Source: Solanum dulcamara (Eukaryota; Streptophyta; Magnoliopsida; Solanales; Solanaceae). From it: a stretch of DNA of 64,000 bases. A program made the translations under genes and the position numbers. Shown one piece after another: positions 12,166 to 24,884 of the stretch. The stretch's first letter is position 1; each line of letters begins with the position of its first letter. The notes below the pieces were generated by a model. The model was given only the letters and a program-made list of their open reading frames with translations, made no database searches and was not told the origin of the DNA. The stretch spans positions 11,870,235-11,934,234 of the forward strand of contig NC_077237.1 of NCBI RefSeq assembly GCF_947179165.1, read 5' to 3'.

Positions 12166-13560
12166 ATGGTAAACACTCTCTATAATGGTAGTAGGCCCGT
12201 ACCTCCAGTAGAGATAGAAGAAAAGCTAGTTGTTCGAGGGCGTGGTAGAGGAAGATGTATGAGAGGCAGGTAAGGTAGGGGCAGAGGGAGAGCAGAACCT
12301 GCCAGAGTGGAGATACCTATTAAGGAAGTGCTGGTAGATGAGGCCCCTACTGATCCCCATAATGAGTTAGAGGGATAGGAAGAAGCTAGAGAAGAACAAG
12401 AGCAGGCTGGACTAGAGGAAAACGCCCAAACTAGGGTTGCTGGTATTCCTCCTCTAGATCAATATTAGCTCAGCAGATCATGGCCTTCCTAAATAAGCTA
12501 GATGGCACTGGCGCTATCCCCAACATGCCTGCAGCACTTGCTCTTGTTACTCGTTCATTTGCTACTGTAGCTTAGCCAGTAGATGAGGTAATAGGTCTGG
12601 ATGCATTTTTCAGGCCATTAATAGGTTCTGTAATGACTAGTACTAAGCATGACATGCTCACCACGTTCCTCAAACTCAAACCTTCAGTCTTCCATGGCAC
12701 TAAAAATGAAGATGCCTATGAATTTATTCTTGATTACTATAAGAGGTTGCACAAGTTGGGTATGGTGCATCAGCATGGAGTGGAATTTGTAACTTTTCAG
12801 CTGTAGGATGAGGCCAAGCAGTGGTAAAGGTCTTATGTGGAGTGTCGTTCGTCTTTGTTGCCCTCACTTACTTGGGTTCAGTTCCATGATGTATTCCTAG
12901 AAAAGTATGTGCCATGTACTTTGAGGGACAGAAATAAGGATGAGTTTATGGCCCTTGAGTAGGGAGGGTAATTAGTGGCTGCTTGTGAGGCCAAGTTCCA
13001 TGCATTTTCCAGGTACGCTACTCAGCTGGTCACTATAGAAAAAGAAAGGATCAAGTTGTTCGTGAAGGAGTTGTACCCCAAGTTGCAGGTACTTTCTTTC
13101 TATATGACTTCGTCTAGCAGGAGTTTCAACAAATTCACAAAATTTGTTAAGAAGGTGGAAGGTGTGAGGAAATATGAGAAAGCCAAAGCTTTGGCTAAGA
13201 AACCCAAGAGTACAGGTAACTTCCAGGGATCATATTCAAGAGGGACACTTCTACTGGCAGTTTTTCAGGTACTCCACAGCAGCATCTATCCCATGAGGGT
13301 CAGAGAGCATCATTCCCAGGTAGTCGCCCGTCCTTTGATCATGGTTGCTTTAATTGTGGAGAGCCGGTCTATATACGGAGGGATTTCCCTTACCCCCGCG
13401 GGATAATTTCAGCCCCCCAGCAGGCCATGGTAGTAGTTCCAATAGCTAGACAGAGCAATAATAGATGACATCCACATGTTAGAGTTAGAGGCAATTCAAG
13501 AGGCCGTGAGGGCCGAGGTAATGGTAGTGTAGGTTGAAGAGCACCCCATCTAGGCAGAGA
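12166..13560 (+). pseudogene. Gypsy gag, broken
   Basis: It starts at the ATG of MVNTLYNG, followed by an Arg/Gly-rich stretch (RGRGRGR), the capsid part ([30 protein letters not shown]), and the longest open piece at 12975-13406. Near 13343 a CCHC zinc knuckle is recognisable but spoiled: CFNCGEPVYIRRDF, where the family has His and a final Cys. In-frame stops occur near 12270, 12375, 12470 and 12805, among others. Gag would form the particle core. After about 13560 the sequence jumps straight into reverse transcriptase, so protease was deleted. Confidence 0.8.
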
Positions 13561-13574
13561 GGTAACCCATCAGA

Positions 13575-16178
13575 AATAAATACATTGCCTCGTATTGATG
13601 ACCCATTTGACCAGTTACAAGGTGCTTTAGTCTTCTCAAAAATTGATCTCAGGTCTGGGTATCATCAATTGAAAATTAGGCCTAAGGAAGTGCCCTAAAC
13701 AGCTTTTAGGACTAGGTATGGGCACTATGAATTTTAAGTAATATCCTTTGGGTTGACCAATGCACTTGCATCCTTCATGAGTTTGATGAATGGGGTATTT
13801 AAACCGTTCCTGGATTCATTCGTGATAGTATTTATAGAAGACATATTGATGTATTTAAAGAGTGAATAGGAACATGCAGATCACCTTGAAATTGTGTTAG
13901 GTGTTTTGGGAAGGCAAAAGTTGTATGTAAAATTGTCTAAGTGTGAATTCTAGCTGCCTTCAATTGCCTTTTTAGGCCATGTTTCAAAAAAAGGGTAATG
14001 GTAGACCCACAAAAGATTGAGGCAGTTAAGAACTGGGCTATGCCTAGATTCGCGATAGAGGTTAGAAGTTTTATATGACTAGCCAATTATTATCACCGGT
14101 TTGTGAAAAACTTTACTTCTATTGTCACTCACTTGACCAGGCTGACTTAAAAGGAAGTGTTGTTCAAGTAGACTGATAAGTGTGAAGAGAGCTTCCAAAA
14201 GCTCAAGACACTTTTGACCACAACACCAATTCTGACCCTACAGATCAAAGGTAAAGACTTCATTATTTATTGTGAAGCTTCATATTCCGGTTCAAGTGTT
14301 GTGTTGATGCAGTATAAGAATGTTGTAGCATATGTTTCACGATAATTAAAGGTGAATGAGAAAAACTACCTGACTCATGACTTAGAGTTGGCAGCAGTAG
14401 TATTTGCACTGAAAATTTAGAGATATTATTTGTACGGTGTCAAATGTGAGGTGTTTACTGATCACCACAACTTACAGCATATGTTCACCCAGAAAGACTT
14501 GAATTTGAGACAGCGAATATGGATGGAGTTGCTTAAAGACTATGATGTCACTATCTAGTACCATCCAGGTAAGGCTAATGTGGTAGCAGACGCATTGAGC
14601 CGGAAATCGGTGAGCATGGACAATTTAGCTTGCTTGGGGGCTCTTAAGTAGCCCCTGGCTAGAGAGATTTAGGCCTTGGAGGCTAGGTTTATGAGACTAG
14701 GCATCTCAGAGAAAGGTGGGATGATGGCTGGAATTGATCTAAGACCCACTTTTATAGAAAAAATTAAGATAGAGCAGTTTGAGGATGTGAACTTAAATAA
14801 AATTAGAGGAAAAGTGTTGATAGGAAAGGTTCAAGAATCAACACTTGATGTAGGTGGGGTGCTTCACTTTAAGGGAAGAATTTGTGTTCCCTAGGTAGAT
14901 GGACTAATTCAGAAGATTCTGTCTGAATCTCATGATTCACAATACTCTATTCACCCCGGAGTGACTAAGATATATCAAAACTTAAAATAGTTGTATTGGT
15001 GTCCTGGTATAAAGAAAGACATAACCGACTTTGTAGCCAAGTGTCACAACTACCAATAGGTAAAATATGAGCATTAAAGACCTGCAGGTTTGCTTCAAAG
15101 AATGTCCATTCCTGAATGAAAGTGTGAGAGAATAGCCATGGATTTCATAGTGGGACTTTCCAAGACCTTGGAGAAGTATGACTCCATTTGGGTGGTGGTT
15201 GACAGGTTAACAAAGTTAGTACACTTTATTCCGGTTAGAGTGGACTACAATGCACAACAGTTGGCCAGAATTTATGTGAAGTAGATAGTAAGGCTGCACG
15301 TTCTATCATCTCAGACCGTGGTACACAGTTCACTTCCAAATTTTGTGGTAAGATGCATGAAGAGTTGGGTACTCAACTCACTTTCAGCACAGGTTTCCAT
15401 CCACAGACAAAACAGGCAGTTAGAAAGAACTATCCAAGTGCTGGAAGATATGTTGAGGGCATATGTGATAGACTTTGGGGGACATTGGGATAAGTTGTTG
15501 CCCTTATGTGAGTTCTCCTACAACAATAGCTACCATTCCAGTTGATATGTCCCCATTTGAATCCCTTTATGGGAGGAAATGCAAGTCTCCCATAGGGTGG
15601 TTCAAAGCTGGGGAAGTGGAGCCATTGGGGGTTGACTTAATGAGGGATGCTCAGGATAAGGTAAGAAACATCCAAACTAAGCTTCTAGCGGCTCAAAGTC
15701 ATCAAAAGAAGTATGCTGACCAAAAAGTAAAGGGTATGACATTCGAGGCTAGTGAACAAGTACTTCTAAAAGTGTCACCCATTAAAGGGGTGATGAGATT
15801 TGGAAAAAAGGGTAACTCAGTCCTCGTTATATTGACCCTTTTGAAATTCTTGACTATGTAGGGCCAGTGGCGTATAGATTGGCCTTACCACTTAGCTTGT
15901 CTAGGGTACACCTAGTGTTGAATGTGTCCATGCTGAAAAAATACCATCGAGATAGGGACTATATTATTAAATAAAACTCGGTGTTATTAGACAAAGAACT
16001 TCAGTATGAGGAGGAGCCAGTTGCAATTCTTGATTGTGATTTTCGGAAGTAGAGAAATAATGAGATCAATATGGTTAAAGTGAAATAGAAATATTGTTCG
16101 GTAGCGAAAGCTACTTGGGAGACTAAGAAAGATATGCGAGACAAGTATCCTCAATTGTTCGACCAATTAATCACTTAG
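13575..16178 (+). pseudogene. Gypsy pol: RT, RNase H, integrase, chromodomain-like tail; broken
   Basis: RT begins abruptly at the PRIDD motif and carries [15 protein letters not shown]. The catalytic motif reads FIED (near 13831) instead of Y/F-x-D-D. RNase H reads IIYCEAS where CDAS is usual, then VVADALSRKS near 14580. The integrase zinc finger has lost a Cys (AKCHNYQ). The core keeps AMDFIVGL and SDRGTQFTS, and a frameshift lies near 15540 just after FSYNNSYHSS. The tail (EEPVAILD...VKVK...ATWETKKDMRDKYPQLF) resembles a chromodomain, which in the family directs integration to heterochromatin. More than ten stops make it non-functional. Confidence 0.88.
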
Positions 16179-16207
16179 GGATGAGTGATGGGTAAATTGG
16201 TATATAT

Positions 16208-18042
16208 TGTAACGACTTGTCCCTGTCGTTAGAAATAGGCTAATGGAGAAGTATTTCGGGCCAGAAAACTTCGAGTAGTAACTTCAGAAAAACTTAGCCT
16301 AGGCCAAACTTGAAAAAATTCTGAGTCAAGTGAAGTCTAGGGTAATCATGTGAATGATGGGAGGTCAAACCTCTAATTTTATTGGATAGGCTGATAGCCA
16401 GGATGATACGGAGCATTTACGGCTTCGTAAAATTGCATTCAGACGAGTAAAACTGACAAAATCAAAGTTGGTGTGAAGGATATATTTTAATACGTCTTTG
16501 GAAGGAGGTGTATTGTGAAATAGGATCTTGGAGCACAAACTTCAAGCTCACTATTTCTGCATATCCCGCCAGAATGGGAATATTTTTGACAAAGCAGGAT
16601 AGGTCCTGCCCGAGTGGGATAGTCGCGTCTTAAATCGTGACAAAGTCCATAAATAGTCTTTTTCTGCAAAATCAATTTCTTTAACTTTGAGAGGCGACCT
16701 AGGGAGAATTCTATCAGGTTTCCACGCTTAAGGTAAGGTTGACTCCCTAAATTCATACTTTGATTCCTAGAACCTAGAAAGTATGGTGGGTAGTCATTGG
16801 GGGAGGGTTTGAACTGAAAACCTATGGTGAAAAATTACCCTAGGGTGAGGTTAGGATCATGGGTTTGGCCTAGGGTGTGAATTGTGTTATATTTCTTGAT
16901 AGTTAGGCCATCGTGTTGATCATTTATATGTATTTATTATTTTCTAGACCAAAAAAGAGAATAACGAATATGGAAAAGGAAGGCTCTTGCATTGTAAAGT
17001 TGTTGAACCGTGAATTTGAGGTAGGTGATGGTCTAGTTTCCCATATGTATTTCATATACTTGTTAAATTGCATTATGATATGCATGTGTGTATATGAATG
17101 GGGGAACATGCTAGATTATGTGTGAAATGATTACTTGTTGGCCTGTTTTGTGATGAACCTGTTCTTGGCGATATAATATTATAAATATTGAACGAATTTA
17201 TGATTGTGGAATATTTGGATCAGGTGTCATGTTTTGACACATAATTAGATCGGATGCCATGTTCTGACACATAATTAGATCGAGTATCATGTTTCGATAC
17301 ATAATTAGATCGGGTGTCACGTTCCGACACATATTTAGACCGGATGTCATGTTCCGACACAAAGTTGATTGTTTGTAGATCCCCTGAGAGGACCTCTGTG
17401 TGAAGCTATAGTATGTGGAGGATATTGAGTTGTAATATTACTGAATATATTGAACTTGAGATTAGTTGTCTTATTTTGTATATGTATATGCCTACTGTGT
17501 TGAATTTACTTATCTATGATCCACTTACTAGCTAACCGCGTAATCTTGCCAGTACACCATTATTTTTATTTACTGATACTACTCTTGCTCTACCATTTTA
17601 TTGAGTCAGGGAATATTCAGTCGGCTGTGAAGAGACCTCGGTTAGAAGAGTGAGCTTGTTCGAGTTCAAGGGTGAGCTGTTTGTTTCAAGCTACCATCGA
17701 CTCTTCTATGTTCTAGTCCTTTTCCAGGACTAAGATTACAGACATTGTTTTAGTACTATGACTTGGTTTTTGGGAGTGTTTCCCATATTATATTGAATAT
17801 TAGTTAGAGTTTTGGTACAGATGACTTTCAGTTCCTAGGGTATGTTTACTTTCACATAATTTGGGTTGATAACTAGTTGGTTTCTGAGTTTATGGAAACT
17901 CAACATTTATCTTTGATTTAAACCTTCTTCCGCATCTTTAAGCTTGTATATACATTGCGATTATTGTTGTTGGGCTATTATAATGGTTCTTCCACCGGAG
18001 AGTTAAAGTGGGTGTCAGTCACGATGGGTCGGATTTGTGACA
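16208..18042 (+). repeat. 3' LTR of the gypsy chromovirus
   Basis: 1835 bp, TGTAACG...GTGACA. It aligns through its length with the left LTR outside the nested solo LTR; the divergence is clear by eye (substitutions every 10-20 bp), so the insertion is not recent. It includes the tandem repeat at 17210-17360. Short frames at 16487-17125 are LTR sequence. Confidence 0.92.
17210..17360. repeat. About 30-bp tandem repeat in the right LTR (five copies)
   Basis: Five units of ATAATTAGATCG-GTGTCATGTTCCGACAC type. One more unit than in the left LTR suggests slippage after insertion. Confidence 0.8.
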
Positions 18043-19210
18043 TAAAACTACTAAAATTGTTGTATAAATTATGTTAATGATACTATATTTACACTCGGAA
18101 AAAAATTCAACAAAAGTTATCTTTTTATGGGCATACATAATAAAATTCCTCTTCTCCGTGACTAAGAAATGTTTTTATACAACATACATTCGGCTTAATT
18201 CATACGTTAGTTCATATATTTTATTTAAAGCAAATACTTCTATTAGGTAAGATAAACAAAGAAAAAAATTTCAAAAAAATACAAATAAAAAAACTAAATA
18301 ATTGTCAAAGTATTGTTAAAAAAATTATTGACATATATATTTTTTGAGTCATTTTTAATATGTTAAGAGAATTTTTTATCTAATAGGTAGAGGAAAGGAC
18401 AAATTTGAACAATTTCTAATGAGAATTTTTGATCCAATAGGTAAAAAATGGCATTTTTGAACTATTTCTAAAACGTTAAGGACTTTTTTGACCCAATAGG
18501 TGGAAGGAAGGGCAAATTTGATTCAATAGGTGGAAGGAGTGCATTTCTGAACCATTTCTAATACGTTAAGGGCATTTTTGAACATTTGATACTTAATAAT
18601 ATTTAATTTATAAAGATAAGAAGATTTAGAGTAACTCAAATAACAAGTTGTAGTATCACATCTTTACTATTTGGTAACACTATGAAGGAGATTCTATATT
18701 ACGTAACAATTTTTTAAAAAATATGTAGCGAAATTTTACTTTTTGCATGTATCATTGGTCTTAATGAATTTGTCATGTCTCAAAATTATCACATTTTATT
18801 TAGCTATTTGAAAGTAATTTTATTTTTATTCATAATGGAGTGATGTTTTTATTATAATACTAGTAAGTTTTATTGATTATTTTCTTTTAAGGGGTAAATT
18901 GTATAGTATGATAAAAAATATTTTGAGAAATAATGATTCTTTTATTATTAGAATTAAGTTAAGATATTAGATTATTTATACTTGTATAGTCATGTTAGAA
19001 GTTTTATTTTCTATAAGTTTCCTTAATCATATTTATAATTATTTCAAACTATTGATGTATTTTTATAATTTTGTGTTGTTATATTATTATACATATTGTA
19101 AATTAAAAATTTAAAGATCCATACGGCTTATGTCCCACATCTCGAGGCTTAGCCTCGCCCTATACTAAGTAAAACACCTCGCTTCACGCCCCCGCCTTTT
19201 AAAACACTGG
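18043..19210. mobile_element. Right part of the split foldback element
   Basis: It carries the inverted counterparts of the 7375-8032 part: about 58-bp units at 18340-18590 (CCAATAGGTGGAAGGA..., ACGTTAAGGGCATTTTT), and a GC-rich end with GAGGCTTAGCCTCGCCC and CCGCCTTTTAAAACACTGG. The 18600-19100 interior is AT-rich with no gene. Confidence 0.65.
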
Positions 19211-19309
19211 TTTTCTATCTAAGTAAAGCTTCGTCTGTTATTTTTCCGGCCCCAGGTCGCTAATCAAGCTGGAAGTGCATTCCCCTACTCGGGCATTCAG
19301 CCTGAGGGC

Positions 19310-19607
19310 TTTCCGTTCCTCTCCAGCATCTCTAAACTTGGCAAGAATTATTAGTTTCATCCCCGAACTATTGACAACTTTAAAAACACCCCTCTCATGT
19401 CATACAATATATCTATGTATATTGCAATCAACAGAAAATTTCACGTGTACGCGCGTGAATAACATATTTATGTGTATGGCACGAGAGGGGTGCATTTAAG
19501 TTTGGTTAGTCGAGTAACTGGGGTGTTTTTAAGGTTATCAATAGTTCCGGAACGAAACTAATAATGCGCGCTAAGTTTAGAGGTGTTTGCAATACTTCTC
19601 TTAGGGA
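19310..19607. mobile_element. Foldback/MITE-like element, about 65-bp inverted arms
   Basis: The left arm (CTCTAAACTTGGCAAGAATTATTAGTTTCATCC...AACACCCC) is matched in reverse complement by the right arm ending CTAAGTTTAGAGGTG near 19585. A CACGTGTACGCGCGTG palindrome lies in the centre. Related single arms occur at 6222-6280 and 6640-6706. It has no coding capacity. Confidence 0.75.
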
Positions 19608-20426
19608 TGTAGTGAGCCTTCACTAGTTCAGCCTCATCTCTCTTTACAGGCTGTTTAAAGCCAAATTGAATTCGATAATTCGAATTGAAAAAAATATTAT
19701 TGATTTATTAATTTGACGGTTTGATAATGGTTTCGATCATATTGTTTACCCTATTAGATTTTGTTTATCACGTTGTTTATAAGTGATTTACAATAAAAAA
19801 AAATCATGTGTAATCTTAATGCAGTTAACCCCATAACGATCAATAATTGCTTACACAACAATCGATATCTTAACGATTTAACATGTCTACAAATCGATAA
19901 TCGATAACTTTCAAAATCGAACCAAATTGACTGGTATGCAACCCTACTTCACGCTCTTGGTTTTTAATTTAAGTATTTGTCCATCAAGGTTAGTACATAT
20001 AAGAAGAAATCGCCTAGTGTTTAATTTCTAATGAAATTTTTACTTGAGATTTCTTGGTTCTCAACTCACTTTATTGATCATTAGACCACACCATTAGATG
20101 TCTTTGTCTTTTGATTAATTATCATTATCTAATTCAAATATCATCATGATACTACTTTTTGAATTTTTTTTGCATAAAAACTCTATTATAAGAAATTTAA
20201 TTATATTTTTCAATGGTTAAATTCCTGAACAGTGCATACAATTGTTTGGAGAAGCTACATATATATAACTTGATTATATATAAGTAATTGATTTGGTGAT
20301 TTATGTTGGAATATAATCAATTTAATATGTGCTTAAAAGTATATTATCATATACAAAAATTGAAAAAGTTTATGTATCCCCCAATATTTCAAGAAATAAT
20401 GATATTACTATTAGTTATCGACTCTT
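19608..20426. other. Non-coding stretch
   Basis: AT-rich. 19645-19935 has TCGATAATTCG / ATCGATAATCGATAAC motifs like a dispersed repeat, but I could not define ends. No gene seen. Confidence 0.4.
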
Positions 20427-20436
20427 TTGTTAGCAG

Positions 20437-20640
20437 TAGGAGTGTACATGATCGGGTTGGTTCGGGTTTTTCAAATATCAAATCAAATTATTTGTGTCAT
20501 ATTTTTAAATTTATAAACCAAATCAAACGTAACTAATTAAACTTGGGTTTTTTCGGGTTTCTCGGATTTTTGGATTTTTTCTATAAAATATTCATACCAA
20601 CATATAATTAAATTGTGCTTCAAATATTTTTTTAGTCCTA
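20437..20640. repeat. Dispersed repeat (GTGTACATGATCGGGTTGG family)
   Basis: It aligns over about 200 bp with 41865-42110 in the same orientation (GGAGTGTACATGA, CAAATCAAATTATTT, TCTCGGATTTTTG, AATTGTGCTTCAAA). This head sequence is common in nightshade DNA. The class (MITE or SINE-like) is undecided. Confidence 0.65.
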
Positions 20641-21453
20641 CCGTAGGGATATCTCATCATTTTGACGTTGTTATTTAACTTTGGTTGGATTTGTAAAATG
20701 TTTTGCACGTATAGTTATTATGGGACAATTTCATATATACGGTGTATGGAATTAATTTTTAAAAAATCTATTTCAGACAGTGTATAGCCTGAACCTCAAC
20801 CATTTAGTCGAAAATAGTTAAACTGCTAATAGAAATGTATGAATTTCAGTTCTCATATGTAACTTCTGACAAATTGTCAAATCCGACTTCAGAAATCATA
20901 TATCTAAAATGAGTATTATCTATGCAAAAAATCTTAAAAAGAAAATAAATTGCCATAAAGTGTCAGATATATAAAAGAAATTGAACATTTGTAATATTTA
21001 TCCATCCCATAATTCCGTTGTAATAAATCTTTGTAGTCGTTTAGTATGAAATAATGAGAATGTCATGCGGAAGCTAATAATTGCAAATCATGCATCGGAA
21101 ATCATTAGATGACAGAGAAAACTCTACTAAAACAATCTATATTAATTTTGTTTGGTCAAGCGACTTACATTTAAGAAACTAATATAAAACCTAAATAGTT
21201 GAGAGAGAAATCTCAACATAACCAAGACTATAAACGACTACATTGCAGATGTTATTATGTTGTGGTATAATAAAAAAGATTTTCGATTTATACAACTCTA
21301 AACTTTTTCTCCAATAAAGAAATAATCAAATATGGAAGAGATCTATATTTCCCTTTCTGGAAAAAATAAAAGCAATTATGATCAATAATATTTTGACTTT
21401 CCTTGAACTCAAATATGATGACAAAATCGAGCAAAAACCCTAATAGTAATAGT
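20641..21453. other. AT-rich intergenic DNA, nothing recognised
   Basis: No open reading frame, tandem repeat or inverted repeat of note up to the copia LTR. Confidence 0.5.
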
Positions 21454-22336
21454 TGTTAGTAAACTGTATTGTAAATATTAAAAATAGTAACAACAACTAA
21501 AGGTAATAAAACACAGAATCTGAAAAATTAATGCAGGAACAAAATCGAGCCCACTGAATGCACAGTGTGTCCTTAAAGAAATTATTTCCCTCAAAGTACC
21601 CGAGGTTTTGGAATCTTTCCTCCCAGGATAGAACGATTTACTCACCAAAGTAGAGGTACTGCAAATCTTTGATGACTGCGAACTACTTGAAGGATGTATA
21701 TCACACGATTTTAGGAAGTGCAGAAAGAAGAAGAAGAAGATGTTATTTTAGAATTTTTGTATGGAACATTCTGAGGATTAACAGATATATATAGACTATT
21801 TACACCTTTTAAGAAAAGGCACCTGTTGGGAAAAGGTTTGCCTATTGAGAAAAGGTTTGCAACTTTTCGGACAAGGTTGCAACCTTTGAAAAATCCGTTG
21901 GAAAAACGGAGGGAAATTTTAAATTAATCCGGGAAAGAAACGGGTCGCGGGTCGCGGGTCAGGATTTTTTCACTTAATTAATTAAATAAATAATATTAAT
22001 TAATTAAAATTTAAAGAAAATTTGGTCCAAAAAGATTATCAATCAATCATATCAATCGACCAAATCCAAATCCAAATCCAAATCCGAAGCCGAAGCCGAA
22101 GCCGAAGCCGAAGCCGAGCCGAGCCGAGCGAGCGACGACGACGGCGCGAGGGGAGACCCTCTTCTTGACCCTTTAGCAACATGAAGGAGTGCTTCTACTT
22201 TTAAGTAGGAGACTTTTTATTTCCACCACCTATGTTGGACCAAAGCTTATTTAATAAAGCAAGAGAGAACATATCATTTTCCTCTCTACTTCTTTTTCCC
22301 TCAATTTCTCATTCAAACTATCAATTAAACCCAACA
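21454..22336 (-). repeat. 3' LTR of the copia element (left on the map)
   Basis: 883 bp, nearly identical by eye to the other LTR except for the hexanucleotide tract at 22061-22148, which is shorter here. A polypurine tract abuts its inner end. Confidence 0.93.
22061..22148. repeat. Graded microsatellite in the copia LTR
   Basis: The tract runs (CAAATC)n, then (CGAAGC)n, then (CGAGC)n, then GACGACGACG. The homologous tract in the other LTR (27701-27835) is about 45 bp longer, so length changed after insertion. Confidence 0.9.
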
Positions 22337-22348
22337 ATCCCCCACATG
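22337..22348 (-). other. Polypurine tract of the copia element
   Basis: Read on the minus strand it is CATGTGGGGGAT directly before the LTR start TGTTGG, the standard priming site for plus-strand synthesis. Confidence 0.8.
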
Positions 22349-22952
22349 AATGGGGAATGTCTACAAGATAAAAGAATGCACGGATAAGTGTGTGATATAC
22401 AAGCAAAGATTAATTGCATCTGGATAAGTAGGTTTCCCTTTGAACTTTCCATAGTGAACTTATATAGGATATACTCGATCAATCGGTAGATGCGATATCT
22501 TTGAACCGTCGAACTTTGTTGTATAACTAGACAACATAAGTCACACAATTAATCATCAACCATCTATGGTTCTCACGGTTGTGTTCTTTTCAGCCATGAA
22601 CACCGCCTGGTTTCGTGAATGCATAAAGAATGGGCCTTTACCGTCATTCCCCTTGAAGTGGCTTATACTTCACATTCACATAGGTGATTTCTAAACGTGT
22701 AGTCCTATAGACACACTATCTAGTTATTTTCCGCCAGACTTAGATAATCATTAAAAAACCTTTAATGCTGTATTAACTCAGTAAAAAGCCTTAAGGTTTT
22801 ATCCTTTGTTTCTGAACATTGTCATCATCACGAGAATGGATTGAGTTATTTGACAATGTTGAACCGCCATTCATAACTTTGTTTGATCTCTTTGAACCTA
22901 GTTCTTGGGATCTCCAGTCTACTAGGTAGAGTTACTGCCATGATGACTTGTC
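22349..22952 (-). other. 3' untranslated internal part of the copia element
   Basis: It lies between the RNase H stop and the polypurine tract. It is non-coding. A short frame at 22321-22548 is chance. Confidence 0.6.
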
Positions 22953-24884
22953 CTAGGCCTTAAACCTCATTCCCCTCGATGATCTTTCAACAGCCTCTCT
23001 AGATAAGCCTTTTGTTAGTGGATCCGACACATTATCTCTTGACTTTACGTAGTCAATAGTGATAACACCACTAGAGAGTAGTTGTCTAACAGTATTGTGT
23101 CGCCGTCGAATGTGACACAATTTTCCATTATACATAACGCTTCCTGCCCTCCCTATTGCCGCTTGGCTATCACAATGTATACATATGGGTGCCAAAGGTT
23201 TGGGCCAAAATGGAATATCTTCAAAAAAAATTCGAATCCATTCAGCTTCTTCACCAGCCTTGTCTAAAGCTATAAATTCAGACTCCATTGTAGAGCGGGC
23301 GATGCATGTCTGTTTTGATGATTTCCAAGACACTGCTCCTCCACCAACGGTGAAAACATATCCACTTGTGGATTTAACTTCAGAAGATCCGGTGATCCAG
23401 TTTGCATCAGTATATCCCTCAATTACTGCGGGATATTTATTATAATGCAAAGCATAGTTTTGGGTGTGTTTCAAATACCCCAAGACTCATTTTATTGCCA
23501 TCCAAAGAATTTGATTGGGATTATTCGTGAATCGACTCAACTTGCTAATAGCACATGCTATATCTGGTCGTGTACAATTCATAATATACATCAAACTTCC
23601 CAAAACTCGTGCATAGTCCAATTGTGAGTCACTTTTACCTTTATTCTTTTGAAGTGCAAAACTTACATCAATTGGAGTTTTTGCAACATTAAAATTTAAA
23701 TACTTGAACTTATCAAGAATGATTTCAATATAATGTGACTGTGATAATGCTAGACCTTGTGGAGTTTTATGGATCCTAATTCCTAAGATTAAGTCAGCAA
23801 CCCCTAAGTCTTTCATGTCAAATTTGCTAGCAAGCATACGCTTCGTAGCTTTTACATCGGCAATGTCTTTACTCATTATCAACATGTCATCAACATATAA
23901 ACAAACAATGACTTCATGATTTGGAGTATTTTTAATGTAAACACATTTGTCACGCTCATTAATCTTAAATCCATTTGCCAAAATTGTTTGGTCAAATTTT
24001 GCATGCCATTGTTTAGGTGCTTGTTTAAGTCCATAAAGTGACTTAACAAGTTTGCACACTTTCCTTTCTTTACCTGGAACTACGAAACCCTCAGGTTGTT
24101 CCATGTAAATTTCTTCCTCCAATTCTCCATTTAAGAAAGTCGTCTTAACATCCATTTGATGAATTTCAAGACCATATAAAGCTGCAAGTGCCACTAACAC
24201 CCGAATAGATATTATTCTTGTTACCGACGAGTATGTGTCAAAGTAATCAAGACCTTTTTTTTGTCTATAACCTTTGACCACAAGTCTTGCCTTATATTTA
24301 TCAATAGTTCCATCGACTTTCATTTTCCTTTTAAATACCCATTTTGATCCTAAAGGTTTATTTCCAGGAGGAAGATCAACCAATTCCCATGTATGGTTAT
24401 TCAAAATTGATTGAATCTCACTATTGATTGCCTCTTTCCAAAATGTTGAATCAGAAGAAGACATTGCAGCTTTAAATGTTTGAGGCTCATTTTCAAGCAA
24501 AAATGTCACAAAATCTGGTCCAAAGGAAGTAGATATCCTTTGACGTTTGCTACGCCTTGGATCCTCTTCGGTTGGTTTACTTTCCTTTGGTTCTACTCGT
24601 GGTCGTTTAGATCTTTCACTTAAGGACTCACTTTTAGTTTTATACGGATAAATATTTTCAAAGAATTCAGCATTATCTGATTCAATTACCGTATTAACAT
24701 TAATTTCAGGATTGTTCGATTTGTAAACCAAAAATCGACAAGCGTTGTTGTTTATAGCATAGCCAATAAAAACACAATCCACGGTCTTTGGTCCGATTTT
24801 TACCCTTTTGGGCAAAGGAACTTGGACCTTTGCTAAAACCCCCACACTTTGAAATATTTCAAGTTGAGTTTTCTTCCTTTCCAT
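22953..24884 (-). pseudogene. Copia reverse transcriptase and RNase H, broken
   Basis: One frame from 24884 to 22953, split only by a stop at about 23484-23486 (the residue before VLGYLKH, where Trp is expected). It includes the end of integrase (PLPKRVKIGPKTVDCVFIGY), RT with KARLVVKGY, MDVKTTFLNGELEEEIYMEQPEGF spread over the fingers and palm, the intact catalytic CLYVDDMLIM (about 23885-23905), then RNase H with [19 protein letters not shown] and [10 protein letters not shown] copies the element's RNA into DNA; RNase H removes the template. A frameshift near 24845 separates it from the upstream integrase frame. Family-typical length is kept. Confidence 0.92.

Larger units (their letters stand above)
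8033..18042 (+). mobile_element. Complete but dead Ty3/gypsy chromovirus (Tekay/Del-like)
   Basis: Both LTRs start TGTAACGACTTGTCC and end GTGACA, and the element is flanked by a perfect 5-bp target duplication TAAAA (8028-8032 and 18043-18047). A tRNA-Met primer-binding site follows the left LTR. Gag and Pol remnants in between have many stops. The polymerase domain order RT, RNase H, integrase, and a chromodomain-like C-terminus, places it among chromoviruses. The protease and the first part of RT are missing. Its left LTR was later split by a solo LTR. Confidence 0.9.
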
